From Micromonospora pisi (GTDB lineage Bacteria; Actinomycetota; Actinomycetes; Mycobacteriales; Micromonosporaceae), in contig NZ_RBKT01000001.1 in NCBI RefSeq assembly GCF_003633685.1, positions 62,001 through 126,000 of the forward strand: a stretch of 64,000 nucleotides of DNA, given 5' to 3'. Below, piece after piece: positions 34,264 through 42,718 of the stretch. Numbering within the stretch: the first letter of the stretch is position 1; each line of letters begins with the position of its first letter. The notes below the pieces were generated by a model. It did no database searches. It was given only the letters and a program-made list of their open reading frames with translations, and had not been told where the DNA came from. A program made the translations under genes and the position numbers.

Positions 34264-34647
34264 GGCGGAGGTGAACGGGCGGGCCGAGTCGCGGCTTCAC
34301 AGGCCAATCCGGCAGGCCGCGGCCAAGACAGTGTCCCGGCACTGCTGCGCCGCATCGCGGACAGCATCGAACAACGGCCCGGCATCGAAGTCCAGGACGT
34401 CACCCTGCACAGCGAGGTCACCGCCGACGGAGCCGACGGGCCGCGCGCTATCTGCGGCATGTGCGTGCACCGGGTCTCGGTGGTGGCCGCCTGGGTGATC
34501 GTGGCAACATCGCCGTGTGCCGGCCGCCGAGCAGAGTGTCCCGTTCGGTGGGACCTCGTGACTCCCTCGTTCTGGATAACCGGTCAGGCCGCATCTACCG
34601 TTGAAGCGAATGACCGCTCTTTGAAGGAGTTGGCGTGGCCGCCCTAG
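34264..34647 (+). pseudogene. Possible remnant of a small conserved protein
   Basis: Read in the frame of base 34264, the DNA encodes VPALLRRIADSIEQRPGIEV and QDVTLHSEVTADGADGP before running into unrelated sequence. No start codon is available in that frame upstream of it. The helix-strand pattern and coding bias look genuine, so I read this as a decayed gene lacking start and end. No other gene is visible in 34148-34698. Confidence 0.3.
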
Positions 34648-34698
34648 CCCCCCAACGCCGTCGACACATGCTCGGGCGCCGCATGAAGGCGACCGAAA

Positions 34699-36030
34699 GT
34701 GCCCGTCGTGGCTGACCCGGCCGAGCGACGCTTCGCTCTTGACGCCGGAGTCGTCGTAGGTCGGGTCGACGGCGATGTAGTGCGGGCGCTGGGCATTCCG
34801 TACGCGGAGGCGCCACGGTTCGCTCCTCCGGTTCAAGTCATGCGATACGAGACACCGGTCAACGCATTCCAGCGGGCGCCGGCCGCGCCGCAACTGCCGC
34901 CGAAGCTGTTCGATCGGTTGATCGGCCGCGACGACCTGGGCACGACTGAGAACTGCCAGCGGCTGTCGGTCACCGCGCCGGCCACCCTCGGCGATGACGA
35001 GCGGCTACCGGTACTGGTCTGGATCCACGGCGGCGGCAACGTCGCGGGAGCCGGTGATCTAGCCCAGTATGATCCCCGCGCGTTCGTGGCCGAACAGCGT
35101 GTGATCGTCGTCGCGGTCACCTATCGGCTCGGGATGCTCGGCTTCCTCGGTGACGGCGCCGACGTGCCTGCAAACCTTGGCCTGCTCGACCAGCTGACAG
35201 CACTGTGGTGGGTTCGGGACAACATCACCGCATTCGGTGGTAACCCCGATTTGGTCACAGTGTTCGGCCAGTCCTCGGGCGCGGACGCGATCGCGCACCT
35301 GATGATCAGCGAAGGTGCAGAAGGGCTGTTCCGGCGGGTGATCATGCAGAGTGCCCCACTTGGCGTCACCACGGGCCGAGCCGCCATGACCGACGCGATG
35401 CTCGCGGCCGTCGGTGAGTTGTCACGGGACGCCCCGGTCGAGGAGATCATAGCGTTGCAGCCGGTGGCGGAGCGGGCAGCGCGACGGTTTGGGATGGCAA
35501 GCAGAATGCCGTTCGGGGTGCAGTACGGATTCCCGCCGGTACCGGGTGAGGCCGACCGGGATAGGGCCTGGCAAGAGGCGGCCCAGCGCGTCGATGTCTT
35601 GATCGGCTGCACTCTGGAGGAGACCGGCGTAGTCGCGGCCCTCGTTCCAGCCCTCAAAGGTGTGTTCCGATTGCCGGTGATCGGTAGCCGCGCGCGGCGG
35701 CTGATCGTGACGCCGTCCACCCGCAGCATGTACGACACGCCTGCCCGACGGTTTGTTGTCCGGCACCGAACGGCGGGTGGTCGCGCATATCGGTACCGCA
35801 TGACCTGGCGGCCATACGACAACGGTTACGGGGCCGCACACCTCACCGACCTGCCACTCTTGCTTGGCACACGCCAGGCATGGCAAGGCGCGGCGCTGCT
35901 CGGGTCAACTGACTGGGCTGACGTGGAAGGCCGGGGTTACGTCGTTCGCCGTATCTGGGCCGAATTCGCTAGAACCGGCACGGTGCCAGACATCCAGGCG
36001 AACGACACGATCACCGTCCTGCCGGACTGA
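34699..36030 (+). CDS. Type B carboxylesterase/lipase family protein
   Basis: 443 residues from a GTG. Carboxylesterase motifs: ALGIPYAEAPRFAPP at the N-terminus, LPVLVWIHGGGNVAGAGD (oxyanion hole), NLGLLDQLTALWWVRDNI, and nucleophile elbow VTVFGQSSGADAIAHL with Ser near residue 194. The usual catalytic His (often in GxxHxxD) would be in YGAAHLTDLPLL. The protein is shorter than most family members (about 500 residues) and has no signal peptide. An IS3 element is inserted 12 bp after its stop codon, so any downstream operon partner is separated. Confidence 0.85.
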   Translation: MPVVADPAERRFALDAGVVVGRVDGDVVRALGIPYAEAPRFAPPVQVMRYETPVNAFQRAPAAPQLPPKLFDRLIGRDDLGTTENCQRLSVTAPATLGDDERLPVLVWIHGGGNVAGAGDLAQYDPRAFVAEQRVIVVAVTYRLGMLGFLGDGADVPANLGLLDQLTALWWVRDNITAFGGNPDLVTVFGQSSGADAIAHLMISEGAEGLFRRVIMQSAPLGVTTGRAAMTDAMLAAVGELSRDAPVEEIIALQPVAERAARRFGMASRMPFGVQYGFPPVPGEADRDRAWQEAAQRVDVLIGCTLEETGVVAALVPALKGVFRLPVIGSRARRLIVTPSTRSMYDTPARRFVVRHRTAGGRAYRYRMTWRPYDNGYGAAHLTDLPLLLGTRQAWQGAALLGSTDWADVEGRGYVVRRIWAEFARTGTVPDIQANDTITVLPD

Positions 36031-36107
36031 CAACGTCTGCCGTGAGCCACCCCCGCTTTCATGGAGCTTCTTGATCATGGTCTGATGGCCGTGGGGAGGA
36101 AGTTTCT

Positions 36108-36419
36108 GTGGTCGCACCGAAGAAGTACCCCGATGAGCTACGTCAGCGTGCTGTGCGTTTGTACCGCGAGTCGGACCCGAAGCCGGTGATCCGGCGCCTG
36201 GCCGAGCAACTCGGCGTGCATCACGAGGCGTTGCGGAACTGGATCAGGCAGGCCGAGGCTGATGCGGGTGAGCGTCACGACCGGCCCACCAGCGAGATGG
36301 CCGAGGAGAACCGGCGGCTGCGTAAAGAGGTAGGCGAGCTGCGGCGGGCGAACGAGATCCTGAAGGCGGCGAGCGCGTATTTCGCGGCGGAGTTCGACCC
36401 GACCCGGCGACGGTCATGA
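36108..36419 (+). CDS. IS3-family transposase OrfA
   Basis: 103 residues from a GTG with GGAGG upstream. HTH_Tnp_1 type: YPDELRQRAVRLYRES, VIRRLAEQLGVHHEALRNWI, then a leucine-zipper helix (EENRRLRKEVGELRRANEIL) for multimerisation. Its end overlaps orfB by ATGA. In many IS3 elements a -1 frameshift joins the two proteins; here the overlap alone would allow reinitiation. Confidence 0.95.
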   Translation: MVAPKKYPDELRQRAVRLYRESDPKPVIRRLAEQLGVHHEALRNWIRQAEADAGERHDRPTSEMAEENRRLRKEVGELRRANEILKAASAYFAAEFDPTRRRS

Positions 36420-37342
36420 GGTTCATCCACGAACATCGTGACCAGTTCGCGGTCGCGCTCCTACTACGGGTCCTCAACATCGGCGCCTCGACGTACTACG
36501 CGTGGGTCAAGCAGGCCGAACAGCCCTGCGACCGCGACGTGGTCGACCTGGGCCTGCTCTCCAACATCCACGAGGTCTGGGCCACGTCCGGGCACACCTA
36601 CGGCGCGGACCGGGTACACCGGCAGCTACGCCGCGACGGCATCCGGGTGGGCCGCAAGCGGGTCGAGCGGTTGATGGCCGCCCAGGGCTGGCAGGGCGCG
36701 TTCCTCCGTCGCGGCTGGCGCGGCGGCTCCACGAAGCAGGACCCACGGCACACGCCGGCACCGGACCTGGTCAACCGGCAGTTCACCGCTGCCGGGCCGA
36801 ACCGGCTGTGGGTCGCCGACGCCACTCGCATCCCCTGCGGCGAGGGCGTGTTCTGGCTCGCTGCGGTCCGCGACGTCTTCTCCCGCCGCATCGTCGGGTG
36901 GAAGACCTCCGACCGCTGCGACACCGACCTGATCCTCGCCGCCCTCGAATACGGCATCTGGTCCCGCGACGTCCGCGACGGCCAGTTGATCCACCACTCG
37001 GACAGGGGCTCGAACTACACGTCGTTCCGCTTCACCGAACGCCTGCAAGACAACGGAATCCTGCCCTCGATGGGCTCCGTCGGCGACTCGTACGACAACG
37101 CACTGATGGAGAACTTCTGGTCCACCCTGAAGATCGAACTGGTCTACCGCACGAGCTGGCGGACGCGAGACGAGGCCGAGAACGCGATCTTCGCCTACAT
37201 CGACGGCTGGTACAACACCCGCCGCATCCAAAAGGAACTCGGCTACCTCAGCCCCGACGAGTACGAAACCGCCTGGCGTATCCGCCAGAGCAACCCAGCC
37301 GAGCCACCTATCGCCACCCCTGCGCCGGCCGGCAGCAGGTAA
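36416..37342 (+). CDS. IS3-family transposase OrfB (integrase core)
   Basis: 308 residues. HTH_21 segment (YGADRVHRQLRRDGIRVGRK) then an rve integrase core with the DDE triad in RLWVADATRIPCGEG (Asp), LIHHSDRGSNYTSF (Asp) and SYDNALMENFWSTLKIEL (Glu, D(35)E spacing). YNTRRIQKELGYLSPDEYE closes the protein. Apparently intact. Confidence 0.96.
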   Translation: MRFIHEHRDQFAVALLLRVLNIGASTYYAWVKQAEQPCDRDVVDLGLLSNIHEVWATSGHTYGADRVHRQLRRDGIRVGRKRVERLMAAQGWQGAFLRRGWRGGSTKQDPRHTPAPDLVNRQFTAAGPNRLWVADATRIPCGEGVFWLAAVRDVFSRRIVGWKTSDRCDTDLILAALEYGIWSRDVRDGQLIHHSDRGSNYTSFRFTERLQDNGILPSMGSVGDSYDNALMENFWSTLKIELVYRTSWRTRDEAENAIFAYIDGWYNTRRIQKELGYLSPDEYETAWRIRQSNPAEPPIATPAPAGSR

Positions 37343-37400
37343 CCACCGCTCCATCAAAGCGGGGGGAACTCAGCCGATCATCACACCCCATGAGCTTCCC

Positions 37401-37414
37401 GCGCATCCGCTCAT
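37401..37414. repeat. Left part of a dispersed repeat split by IS110 copy 2
   Basis: GCGCATCCGCTCAT is the hairpin arm and start of the loop of the island repeat (compare GGCATCCGCTCGTCGGC at 47756). The remainder follows the element at 38814-38920. Confidence 0.6.
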
Positions 37415-37460
37415 CGGCTACTTATGTACTGGTGCTACGACCGCAGCCAGGCCAGGCTTG

Positions 37461-37601
37461 GTCGAGGTGACCGGCGGGGTAGCTCTCTCATCGGCTGCCC
37501 ACCGCGAGTTGGTGTGGCTCTCATTTGGCATGCGTCCTGCCGGTCACCGTGGCGCGGAGAGGCTCAAGAGGGGTCTGCCCAGCTCGAAGTAGCGCTGCCC
37601 T
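37461..37601 (+). ncRNA. Candidate bridge RNA of IS110 copy 2
   Basis: Stem GGTGACCGGC (37466-37475) with complement at 37539-37548. The loop carries CTCATCGGCT (37487-37496), identical to the left insertion junction at 37410-37419. CATTTGGCA (37522-37530) can pair with the right flank TGCCAG (38816-38821) through five Watson-Crick pairs and one G-U. The second segment again has AAGAGG (37566-37571) and AAGTAGC (37587-37593), matching the element's own right and left ends. The guide bases differ from copy 1 exactly where the targets differ. Confidence 0.65.
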
Positions 37602-37641
37602 CCTCGCCGGATTCAGCCCGGTTTGATCGAGGAGGACGAGC

Positions 37642-38805
37642 GTGGGACGCGTCATCATCGGCATGGATCCGCACAAGCGGTCCGCGACTATTGAGATCAT
37701 CAACGACCGCGAGCAGATCCTTGCCCAAGGCAGATTCGCCACCGACCGTGATGGCTACCAGGCGATGCTCAAGGTCGGCCGACAGCACAAGGACCGTGTT
37801 TGGGCGGTCGAGGGCTGCAGCGGCATCGGCCGGCACATCGCTCAACGCCTCGTAGCCGACGGGGAGACTGTGATCGACGTGCCGGCGAAGCTGTCCGCGC
37901 GGGCCCGGGTCTTCGACACCGGTCAGGGCCGCAAGACCGACCCGGTCGACGCCCACAGCGTGGCCGTCGCGGCGTTACGCGCCAAGGGCTTACGGGAGGT
38001 GGCCGTCGACGACGCGACCATCGCGCTGCGACTACTGGTCGACCGTCGCGATGGTCTTGGTCATGCCCGTACAGACCTACTCAACCGCATTCACAAGTTG
38101 CTCCTGGAACTGGTGCCCGGCGGGGCGAAGACGTTCCTGTCCGCCCCGCAGGCCCGGACACTACTCAACACGGTCCGACCCCGTGACCTGGTCGGATCCA
38201 CCCGCCGGCGACTCACGTCAGAACTCATCACCGAGCTGGCCCAGGTCGACAAGAAAATCAAGGCCGCGAACAAGGAGCTCAGCGAACTCGTCGCCGCCAC
38301 CGGCAGTGGTCTGCAGGACCTCAACGGCATCGGCCCGTCCGGCGCCGCCCGGCTGATCGGCGACGTCGGTGACGTCAGCCGGTTCGCGACCCGTGGCCAC
38401 TTCGCCGCCTGGAACGGCACCGCGCCTCTGGACGCCTCGTCCGGCGACCAGAAACGCCATCGACTGTCCCGGGCCGGGAACCGGCGCATCAACCGGGTCC
38501 TGCACATCATGGCCATCGTCCAGATGCGGCACGACACCGAAGGTCGCGCGTACTACCGGCGCAAACTCGCCGCGGGCAAGACCCCGATGGAGGCCATACG
38601 CTGCCTGAAACGACGCCTGTCCGACGTCGTCTACAAGCAGATGATCAAAGACGCCGCATCGGCGAGGACGGGCCCGGGAGGACACGTGGGGACGACTCTT
38701 CAATCCAGCGCGGCCGACCCAATCCCCATGGTCGACACTTCGGAACAGTCACTTCCCGGACCCGCCGAACCCCAGCCTAGAACACCGCTCCTCGCCGCCT
38801 CTTGA
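37642..38805 (+). CDS. IS110-family transposase (DEDD recombinase), copy 2
   Basis: 387 residues from a GTG behind GAGGAGG, same length as copy 1. DEDD motifs IIGMDPHKRSATIEI, WAVEGCSGIG, KTDPVDAHSVAVAAL and the C-terminal FAAWNGTAPLDASSGDQK are all kept, so the enzyme is probably active. Substitutions against copy 1 are spread evenly rather than clustered, consistent with separate acquisition or old divergence. Confidence 0.95.
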   Translation: MGRVIIGMDPHKRSATIEIINDREQILAQGRFATDRDGYQAMLKVGRQHKDRVWAVEGCSGIGRHIAQRLVADGETVIDVPAKLSARARVFDTGQGRKTDPVDAHSVAVAALRAKGLREVAVDDATIALRLLVDRRDGLGHARTDLLNRIHKLLLELVPGGAKTFLSAPQARTLLNTVRPRDLVGSTRRRLTSELITELAQVDKKIKAANKELSELVAATGSGLQDLNGIGPSGAARLIGDVGDVSRFATRGHFAAWNGTAPLDASSGDQKRHRLSRAGNRRINRVLHIMAIVQMRHDTEGRAYYRRKLAAGKTPMEAIRCLKRRLSDVVYKQMIKDAASARTGPGGHVGTTLQSSAADPIPMVDTSEQSLPGPAEPQPRTPLLAAS

Positions 38806-38813
38806 CACAGAGG

Positions 38814-38920
38814 GGTGCCAGTTTCGGACGTGGGTCGACACCCGAGGTCGGGCACGGAGCGTAACGGTTCTGGCTAAGGGTAGCGCGCCCGGACGGCGGC
38901 ATGGGTGCGCACATGACCAT
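38814..38920. repeat. Right part of the dispersed repeat split by IS110 copy 2
   Basis: GGTGCCAGTTTCGGACG followed by GGTCGGGCACGGAGCGTAAC (compare CCGACACGGAGCGCGGCGG at 27772-27790) and CCCGGACGGCGGCATGGG. Continues the arm at 37401-37414. Confidence 0.55.
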
Positions 38921-38980
38921 AGCGTTCGGTGGTGCGGAGGCTCTGTCAGCGCCAGGGGGTAGGCGTCGCCGGGGAGGTCG

Positions 38981-39885
38981 TTACTGTAGCTGCGCGGGGG
39001 TGTGAGCGGCTGTTCGCTGGCTTGCGATGCGATCGGGCCACGCGATGCCGTCAACCGCCAGCCATGGTTGACCGATTGCGGTCGCCGGGGTCGATCCGGT
39101 GAACGCCACGACGTCGCGATGTAGGTGGGACTGGTGGGAGTAGCCGCTATCGGCGGCGACTCGGGCTGCGTGTTCACCCGCGACCAGGCGGTGGATGGCG
39201 TGGTCGAAGCGGACCAGCTTTGCGGCGCGTTTGGGCGCCGCGCCGATCTGCGAGTGGAACCGGTACCACATACGTTTACGACTCCAGCCGACCTCAGCCG
39301 CCAGTCTGTCGACCCGTGCTTGGCCACGACTGACGAGGATTCGCTTCCAGGCCCAGGCCACCTCCGGATCCACGGGTGATCCTGCGGTACGCGACCCAGC
39401 CTGCCACTGGTCGGCGAGCAACGCGTCGACCAACGCAAACCGGTCCTCCCACGACGAGGCGTTGCACAGTTGCTCACGCACGTGCGACGCCTGTCGGCCC
39501 CACACGTCGTCCAGGGTTACTACGGCACCGTCTAGGTCGCCCGGCGACACGCCTAGAATTGCGCGAGCGATAACGGGGGACAGGCGTACCTGCACGGCCT
39601 CGAAATTCTCCCCGCGGGCACCCAGAGCGCGTCGGATCCGAATCCGAGCCCGGCGACGAGACTTCCCCGTTGTTGCCGCCCTGCGGCATCGTCCACGATG
39701 AGCGGGCCGGAGCCGAACTCCAGGGCCAGCGTCACCGCCGGGTGTGGGATCACCCGCTGGCCGACTGCGGTCACGCCGCGATCACGAAATCCGGCCATGC
39801 TGACACCGGCCACCCGGCTGGGCCGCGCGGGGCGGGTGACCTCCCAAAGGGTCGCATCGCCACGTCCGCGAACGGTAGAACGCAT
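38981..39885 (-). pseudogene. AraC family transcriptional regulator, frameshifted
   Basis: The N-terminal half (39885 to about 39620) reads IPHPAVTLALEFGSGPLIVD and RQQRGSLVAGLGFGSDAL, an AraC sensor domain. The C-terminal half, in another frame, continues ENFEAVQVRLSPVIARAILG and holds two HTH motifs (RLAAEVGWSRKRMWYRFHSQ and RVAADSGYSHQSHLHRDV). The frames should join near the GTGCCCGCGGGGAG stretch around 39609-39625; one base appears lost or two gained. Unless this is an assembly error the regulator is inactive, though the C-terminal DNA-binding half has its own GTG at 39595. It is divergent from the frameshifted hydrolase. Confidence 0.75.
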
Positions 39886-39963
39886 CGTCAGATTTTACGC
39901 GGGCCGGTCGACCGGAACATTTGTTCAAGCCAGCGGTGCCGCAGGGCAACGACAGTGGGCTTC

Positions 39964-40973
39964 ATGACGACATCGCCAGCCCCCGGCAACCAGCTCGACG
40001 AGGCTGATCCGCGCTCGCCCGACCAGCAGCCGCGTGGGAGTCGCGCCCGTCGGCGACGCCGCATCATCGCCTCGACAACCCTGCTCACGGTCGTCGGATT
40101 GCTCCTGGCGAACGCGGCAATGGTGAACTGGCAGACCGCCCCTGCCACCGGAGACTCGACCCTGCATCTCGACGGCGGCGACATCAACGTCAGCCAGGAC
40201 GGACCCCGCGACGCTCCGGCACTCGTGCTGATCCACGGGCTCGGTGCCTCGACCGAGTGGTGGAGTCCGATAGTTCCGACGCTGGCAACGTCCTATCGTG
40301 TCATCCGAATCGACCTGCTCGGACATGGCCGTTCCGCCAAACCGGCCGGCGGCTATGCGATCTCACAGCAAGGACGCCACGTCGGGCAGGCACTGGACCA
40401 ACTCGGCATCGAACACGCCACAGTGATCGGCCACTCCACCGGCGGCTACGTCGCCACCGCGCTCGCCGAGCACCGCAGCGACCTGGTGACCGCACTTGCG
40501 CTCATCAACACCGGACCTCGCCTGGACGCCTTCATCTCGGACGGGCCGGTGGGCAAGCTCGTCTTCGTTCCTGTGCTGGGTCAACTACTGTGGCGACTTC
40601 GGACCGATGGAATTCTGCGCCGGGGCTTGTGAGCACCGCGTTCGCGCCAGGCTTCCACGTCCCGCAGCAGCTCGTCGGCGACTCGCGCAGCTTGACCTAC
40701 CACGCGCTCACGGCAACATCGCGGGCGTCCAACGACTATCTGACCCAGCGACCACTTTCGGATCGGCTCACGAGCCTCGGCAAACCACTGCTGGTCATCT
40801 TCGGCGAGCTCGACCAGAGGTGGCGATCCTCATCGGCGGCATTGTACCGCTCCATTACAGGTGCGAAAGTCGAGTTGGTGCCCGGTGTCGGCCACTCACC
40901 CATGCTCGAAGATCCTCCGCATACAACCGGACTTCTCCTCAGCTTCATTAGCTCCGTGTCAGGCGGTCAGTGA
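39964..40973 (+). pseudogene. Membrane-anchored alpha/beta hydrolase, frameshifted
   Basis: First part: cytoplasmic Arg-rich tail, one membrane anchor (TTLLTVVGLLLANAAMVNW), then an alpha/beta hydrolase domain with LVLIHGLGASTEWWSPIVP, IDLLGHGRSAKP and the nucleophile elbow VIGHSTGGYVATALAEH. It stops at 40632. The remaining lid and C-terminus (STAFAPGFHVPQQLVGDSRS, LLVIFGELDQRW, GVGHSPMLEDPP with the catalytic His) continue in the next frame to 40973. The frames join at the GGGG run 40622-40625: one extra G would restore the protein. The truncated product lacks the catalytic Asp and His. Confidence 0.8.
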
Positions 40974-41010
40974 GATACGCAACGCCATCGATCCACATGC
41001 GGCCGTGCGA

Positions 41011-41129
41011 GGTGCGCGCACATCGACACGTACGTGAGACGGGGATCGGGTCGATGCGGTGCCAGATGCCCACGGTGAGTGATGAGGGCTCCCGCCTCCT
41101 GGTGCCCCGTCGGCGGCAGATTCGGATGG
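41011..41129. repeat. Dispersed intergenic repeat
   Basis: Contains GGGATCGGGTCGATGCGGTG followed by CCAGATGC (41042-41069), a 28-base run identical to 46235-46262. Further on are GATGAGGGCTCC and a terminal GTCGGCGGCAGATTCGGATG (41109-41128). It lies between the hydrolase and VOC genes. Confidence 0.75.
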
Positions 41130-41200
41130 CCATTTCTAGGAAGCGACACCCTGCCGGAGTGCTGACGCGGCTGGGTGGGGTCGTCGCATAACCTGCTGCT

Positions 41201-41633
41201 ATGACTGGCGGGCCAGCTCGTTTCGGTGGACGGCATGACGTTGTGTTGGCGGTAGTCCTGGACTGTGCCGATCTGGCTCGCTCGGGGGCGTTCTGGTCTG
41301 GCTCGCTCGGGGGCGTTCTGGTGCGGCGCACTCGGGTATGTCGCGGAGCCGCTCTCGCCGGGGCGTTACCGGCGACTGCTACCCACAGACGGAGACGGCG
41401 TTGAGCTGCTGTTACAGCGAGTTCCCGAGCCGAAGACGCACAAGAACAGGATGCATATGGACCTGCGCGTACCTGACCTGGAGGCAGAGGTGTCCAGGCT
41501 GGTATCTCTGGGTGCGCAGTGCATCACGGACGGCCCGATCGAGGAAGACGGCTGGGCTTGGCATGTGCTCGCCGATCCCGATGGCAACGAGTTCTGTGTG
41601 CTACGGCCACCGGCAACGTCCGCCGAACACTGA
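41201..41633 (+). pseudogene. VOC (glyoxalase/bleomycin-resistance fold) protein, broken by a tandem duplication
   Basis: Starts MTGGPARFGGRHDVVLAVVL and reads through DCADLARSGAFW, then hits a second copy of 25 bases and leaves frame. After the duplication the right frame resumes as CGALGYVAEPLSPGRYRRLL, MHMDLRVPDLEAEVSRLVSL and WHVLADPDGNEFCVLRPP, a full VOC domain. Removing one 25-base unit gives a continuous protein of about 135 residues. Metal-ligand positions (His in MHMDLRV, Glu in NEFCVL) are kept. Confidence 0.9.
41272..41321. repeat. 25-bp perfect tandem duplication
   Basis: Unit 1 (41272-41296) and unit 2 (41297-41321) are identical and start TCTGGCTCGCTCGGGGGCG. The unit length is not a multiple of three and so causes the VOC frameshift. 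Confidence 0.97.
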
Positions 41634-41805
41634 CCGCACCATCGGCCGGGTTCCGACGCAAAACCCCACCCTCAGACAGCACGTCCAGACGTCCTGTGAG
41701 ACGCAGGCAGCCACGATCCGTAAGCGCGGATCGCGGCAGGAGAGGATGCCTTGCGGCCACCAGTAAACGCATATGTCACCGGAATCGAGGCGATAGGGTG
41801 GCGCG

Positions 41806-42576
41806 GTGTTCTCCATCGGCAAGCGTGACTCGACCCGGGAGCAGTTGCTCGGCTTAGCCGAAGGTGACCCCGCCGTCGTCGGGGCCGCCATCACCGGATC
41901 CCACGCCGTCGACGGCGGCGACCGATGGTCGGACATCGACCTGGCGTTCGGTATCGAAGGTTCGCTGGATTCAGCGATACGCCGCTGGACTGAACTGCTC
42001 TACCGTGACTTCGCCGCCGTTCATCACTGGGACTTGCCGTCCGGCTCGTCGGTGTATCGGGTGTTCCTGCTTCCCGAGATGCTCGAAGTGGACATTGGGT
42101 TCACCCCGGCTGCGGAGTTCGGGCCGCTTGGTCCGAACTGGCGTACCGTCTTCGGGCATCCCGCACAGGCAAAGGAAGATCCGTCCCCCTGTCGGCGGAC
42201 TCTGGCCGGGTTGGGATGGCACCACGCCCTGCACGCGTGGACATGCATCCAACGACACCGCTGGTGGCAGGCCGAGCAGTGGATCAGCGCCCTACGCGGC
42301 CAGGTTCTCGCCTTGGCCTGCTTGCGCCTCGGTCATCCCACCAGCTACGCGAAAGGCGCCCACCTGCTTCCCTCAGAAGTGACCGCACCGCTGAACACCA
42401 CCCTGGTCCGTGCGCTCGACGAGGCCGAGCTCACCCGCGCTCTCTCCGCAGCTACGGCCGCGCTGATCGCGGAACTCACGCTCGCCGATGCGGCTCTTGC
42501 AGCCCGACTCGCCTCCATCCTCAGCGACCTGCGCGTCGATAGCCGTCCACCAGGCTCAACCATTCCGCTCTGCTAA
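41806..42576 (+). CDS. Nucleotidyltransferase-domain protein
   Basis: 256 residues from a GTG. The N-terminal nucleotidyltransferase motif is clear: ITGSHAVDGGDRWSDIDLAF (GS-x(n)-SDIDL, the two metal-binding Asp), and the third acidic strand is LEVDIGFTPAAEF. The C-terminal half is all-helical (WHHALHAWTCIQRHRWWQAE, then an Ala-rich four-helix region), like the KNTase_C/HEPN-like domains of aminoglycoside adenylyltransferases and MNT toxin-antitoxin enzymes. It would transfer a nucleotide to a small molecule, tRNA or protein; the target is unknown. It lies alone between repeats. Confidence 0.85.
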   Translation: MFSIGKRDSTREQLLGLAEGDPAVVGAAITGSHAVDGGDRWSDIDLAFGIEGSLDSAIRRWTELLYRDFAAVHHWDLPSGSSVYRVFLLPEMLEVDIGFTPAAEFGPLGPNWRTVFGHPAQAKEDPSPCRRTLAGLGWHHALHAWTCIQRHRWWQAEQWISALRGQVLALACLRLGHPTSYAKGAHLLPSEVTAPLNTTLVRALDEAELTRALSAATAALIAELTLADAALAARLASILSDLRVDSRPPGSTIPLC

Positions 42577-42580
42577 CGGC

Positions 42581-42670
42581 TTCCGCTCATCGACAATTCC
42601 GGATGTCATTGTGTCTGGACGCACCACGCTCGACGGCTACCGAAGGTGACGGACGCGCCAGCACCCGCGC
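42581..42670. repeat. Dispersed intergenic repeat, variant copy
   Basis: Hairpin end TTCCGCTCATCGACAATTCC followed by GGATGTC, 4 bp after the nucleotidyltransferase stop. Then GGCTACCGAAGGTGACGG and CGCCAGCACCCGCGC (42635-42670), which matches 46470-46505 (GGGTACCGAGGGTGACGG, CGCCAGCACCAGCGC). Confidence 0.6.
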
Positions 42671-42718
42671 TCTGCCTGCGGCAGTTGCGGACGCGCGGCA
42701 CCCGATAGCCTGGCGACC

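Larger units (their letters stand above)
36043..37372 (+). mobile_element. Complete IS3-family element
   Basis: 25-bp imperfect terminal inverted repeats: TGAGCCACCCCCGCTTTC at 36043 and, on the other strand, TGAGTTCCCCCCGCTTTG ending at 37372 (4 mismatches in 25). A 4-bp direct repeat GCCG flanks it (36039-36042 and 37373-37376). Contains orfA and orfB. 1330 bp. Confidence 0.93.
37415..38813 (+). mobile_element. IS110-family element, copy 2
   Basis: Same structure as copy 1: 227-bp leader, one transposase, right end CTTGACACAGAGG. Inserted in the hairpin loop of a dispersed repeat: left flank CCGCTCAT, right flank GGTGCCAGTTTCGGACG, which together rebuild the loop and second arm of the repeat. 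Edges uncertain by a few bases. Confidence 0.85.

Noticed and set aside
37642-38805. IS110 copies 1 and 2 as a composite transposon moving 27.8-38.8 kb
   Set aside because: The two copies differ at about 45 residues and have different target flanks on each side, so they inserted independently. IS110 elements also do not normally form composite units with target duplications.
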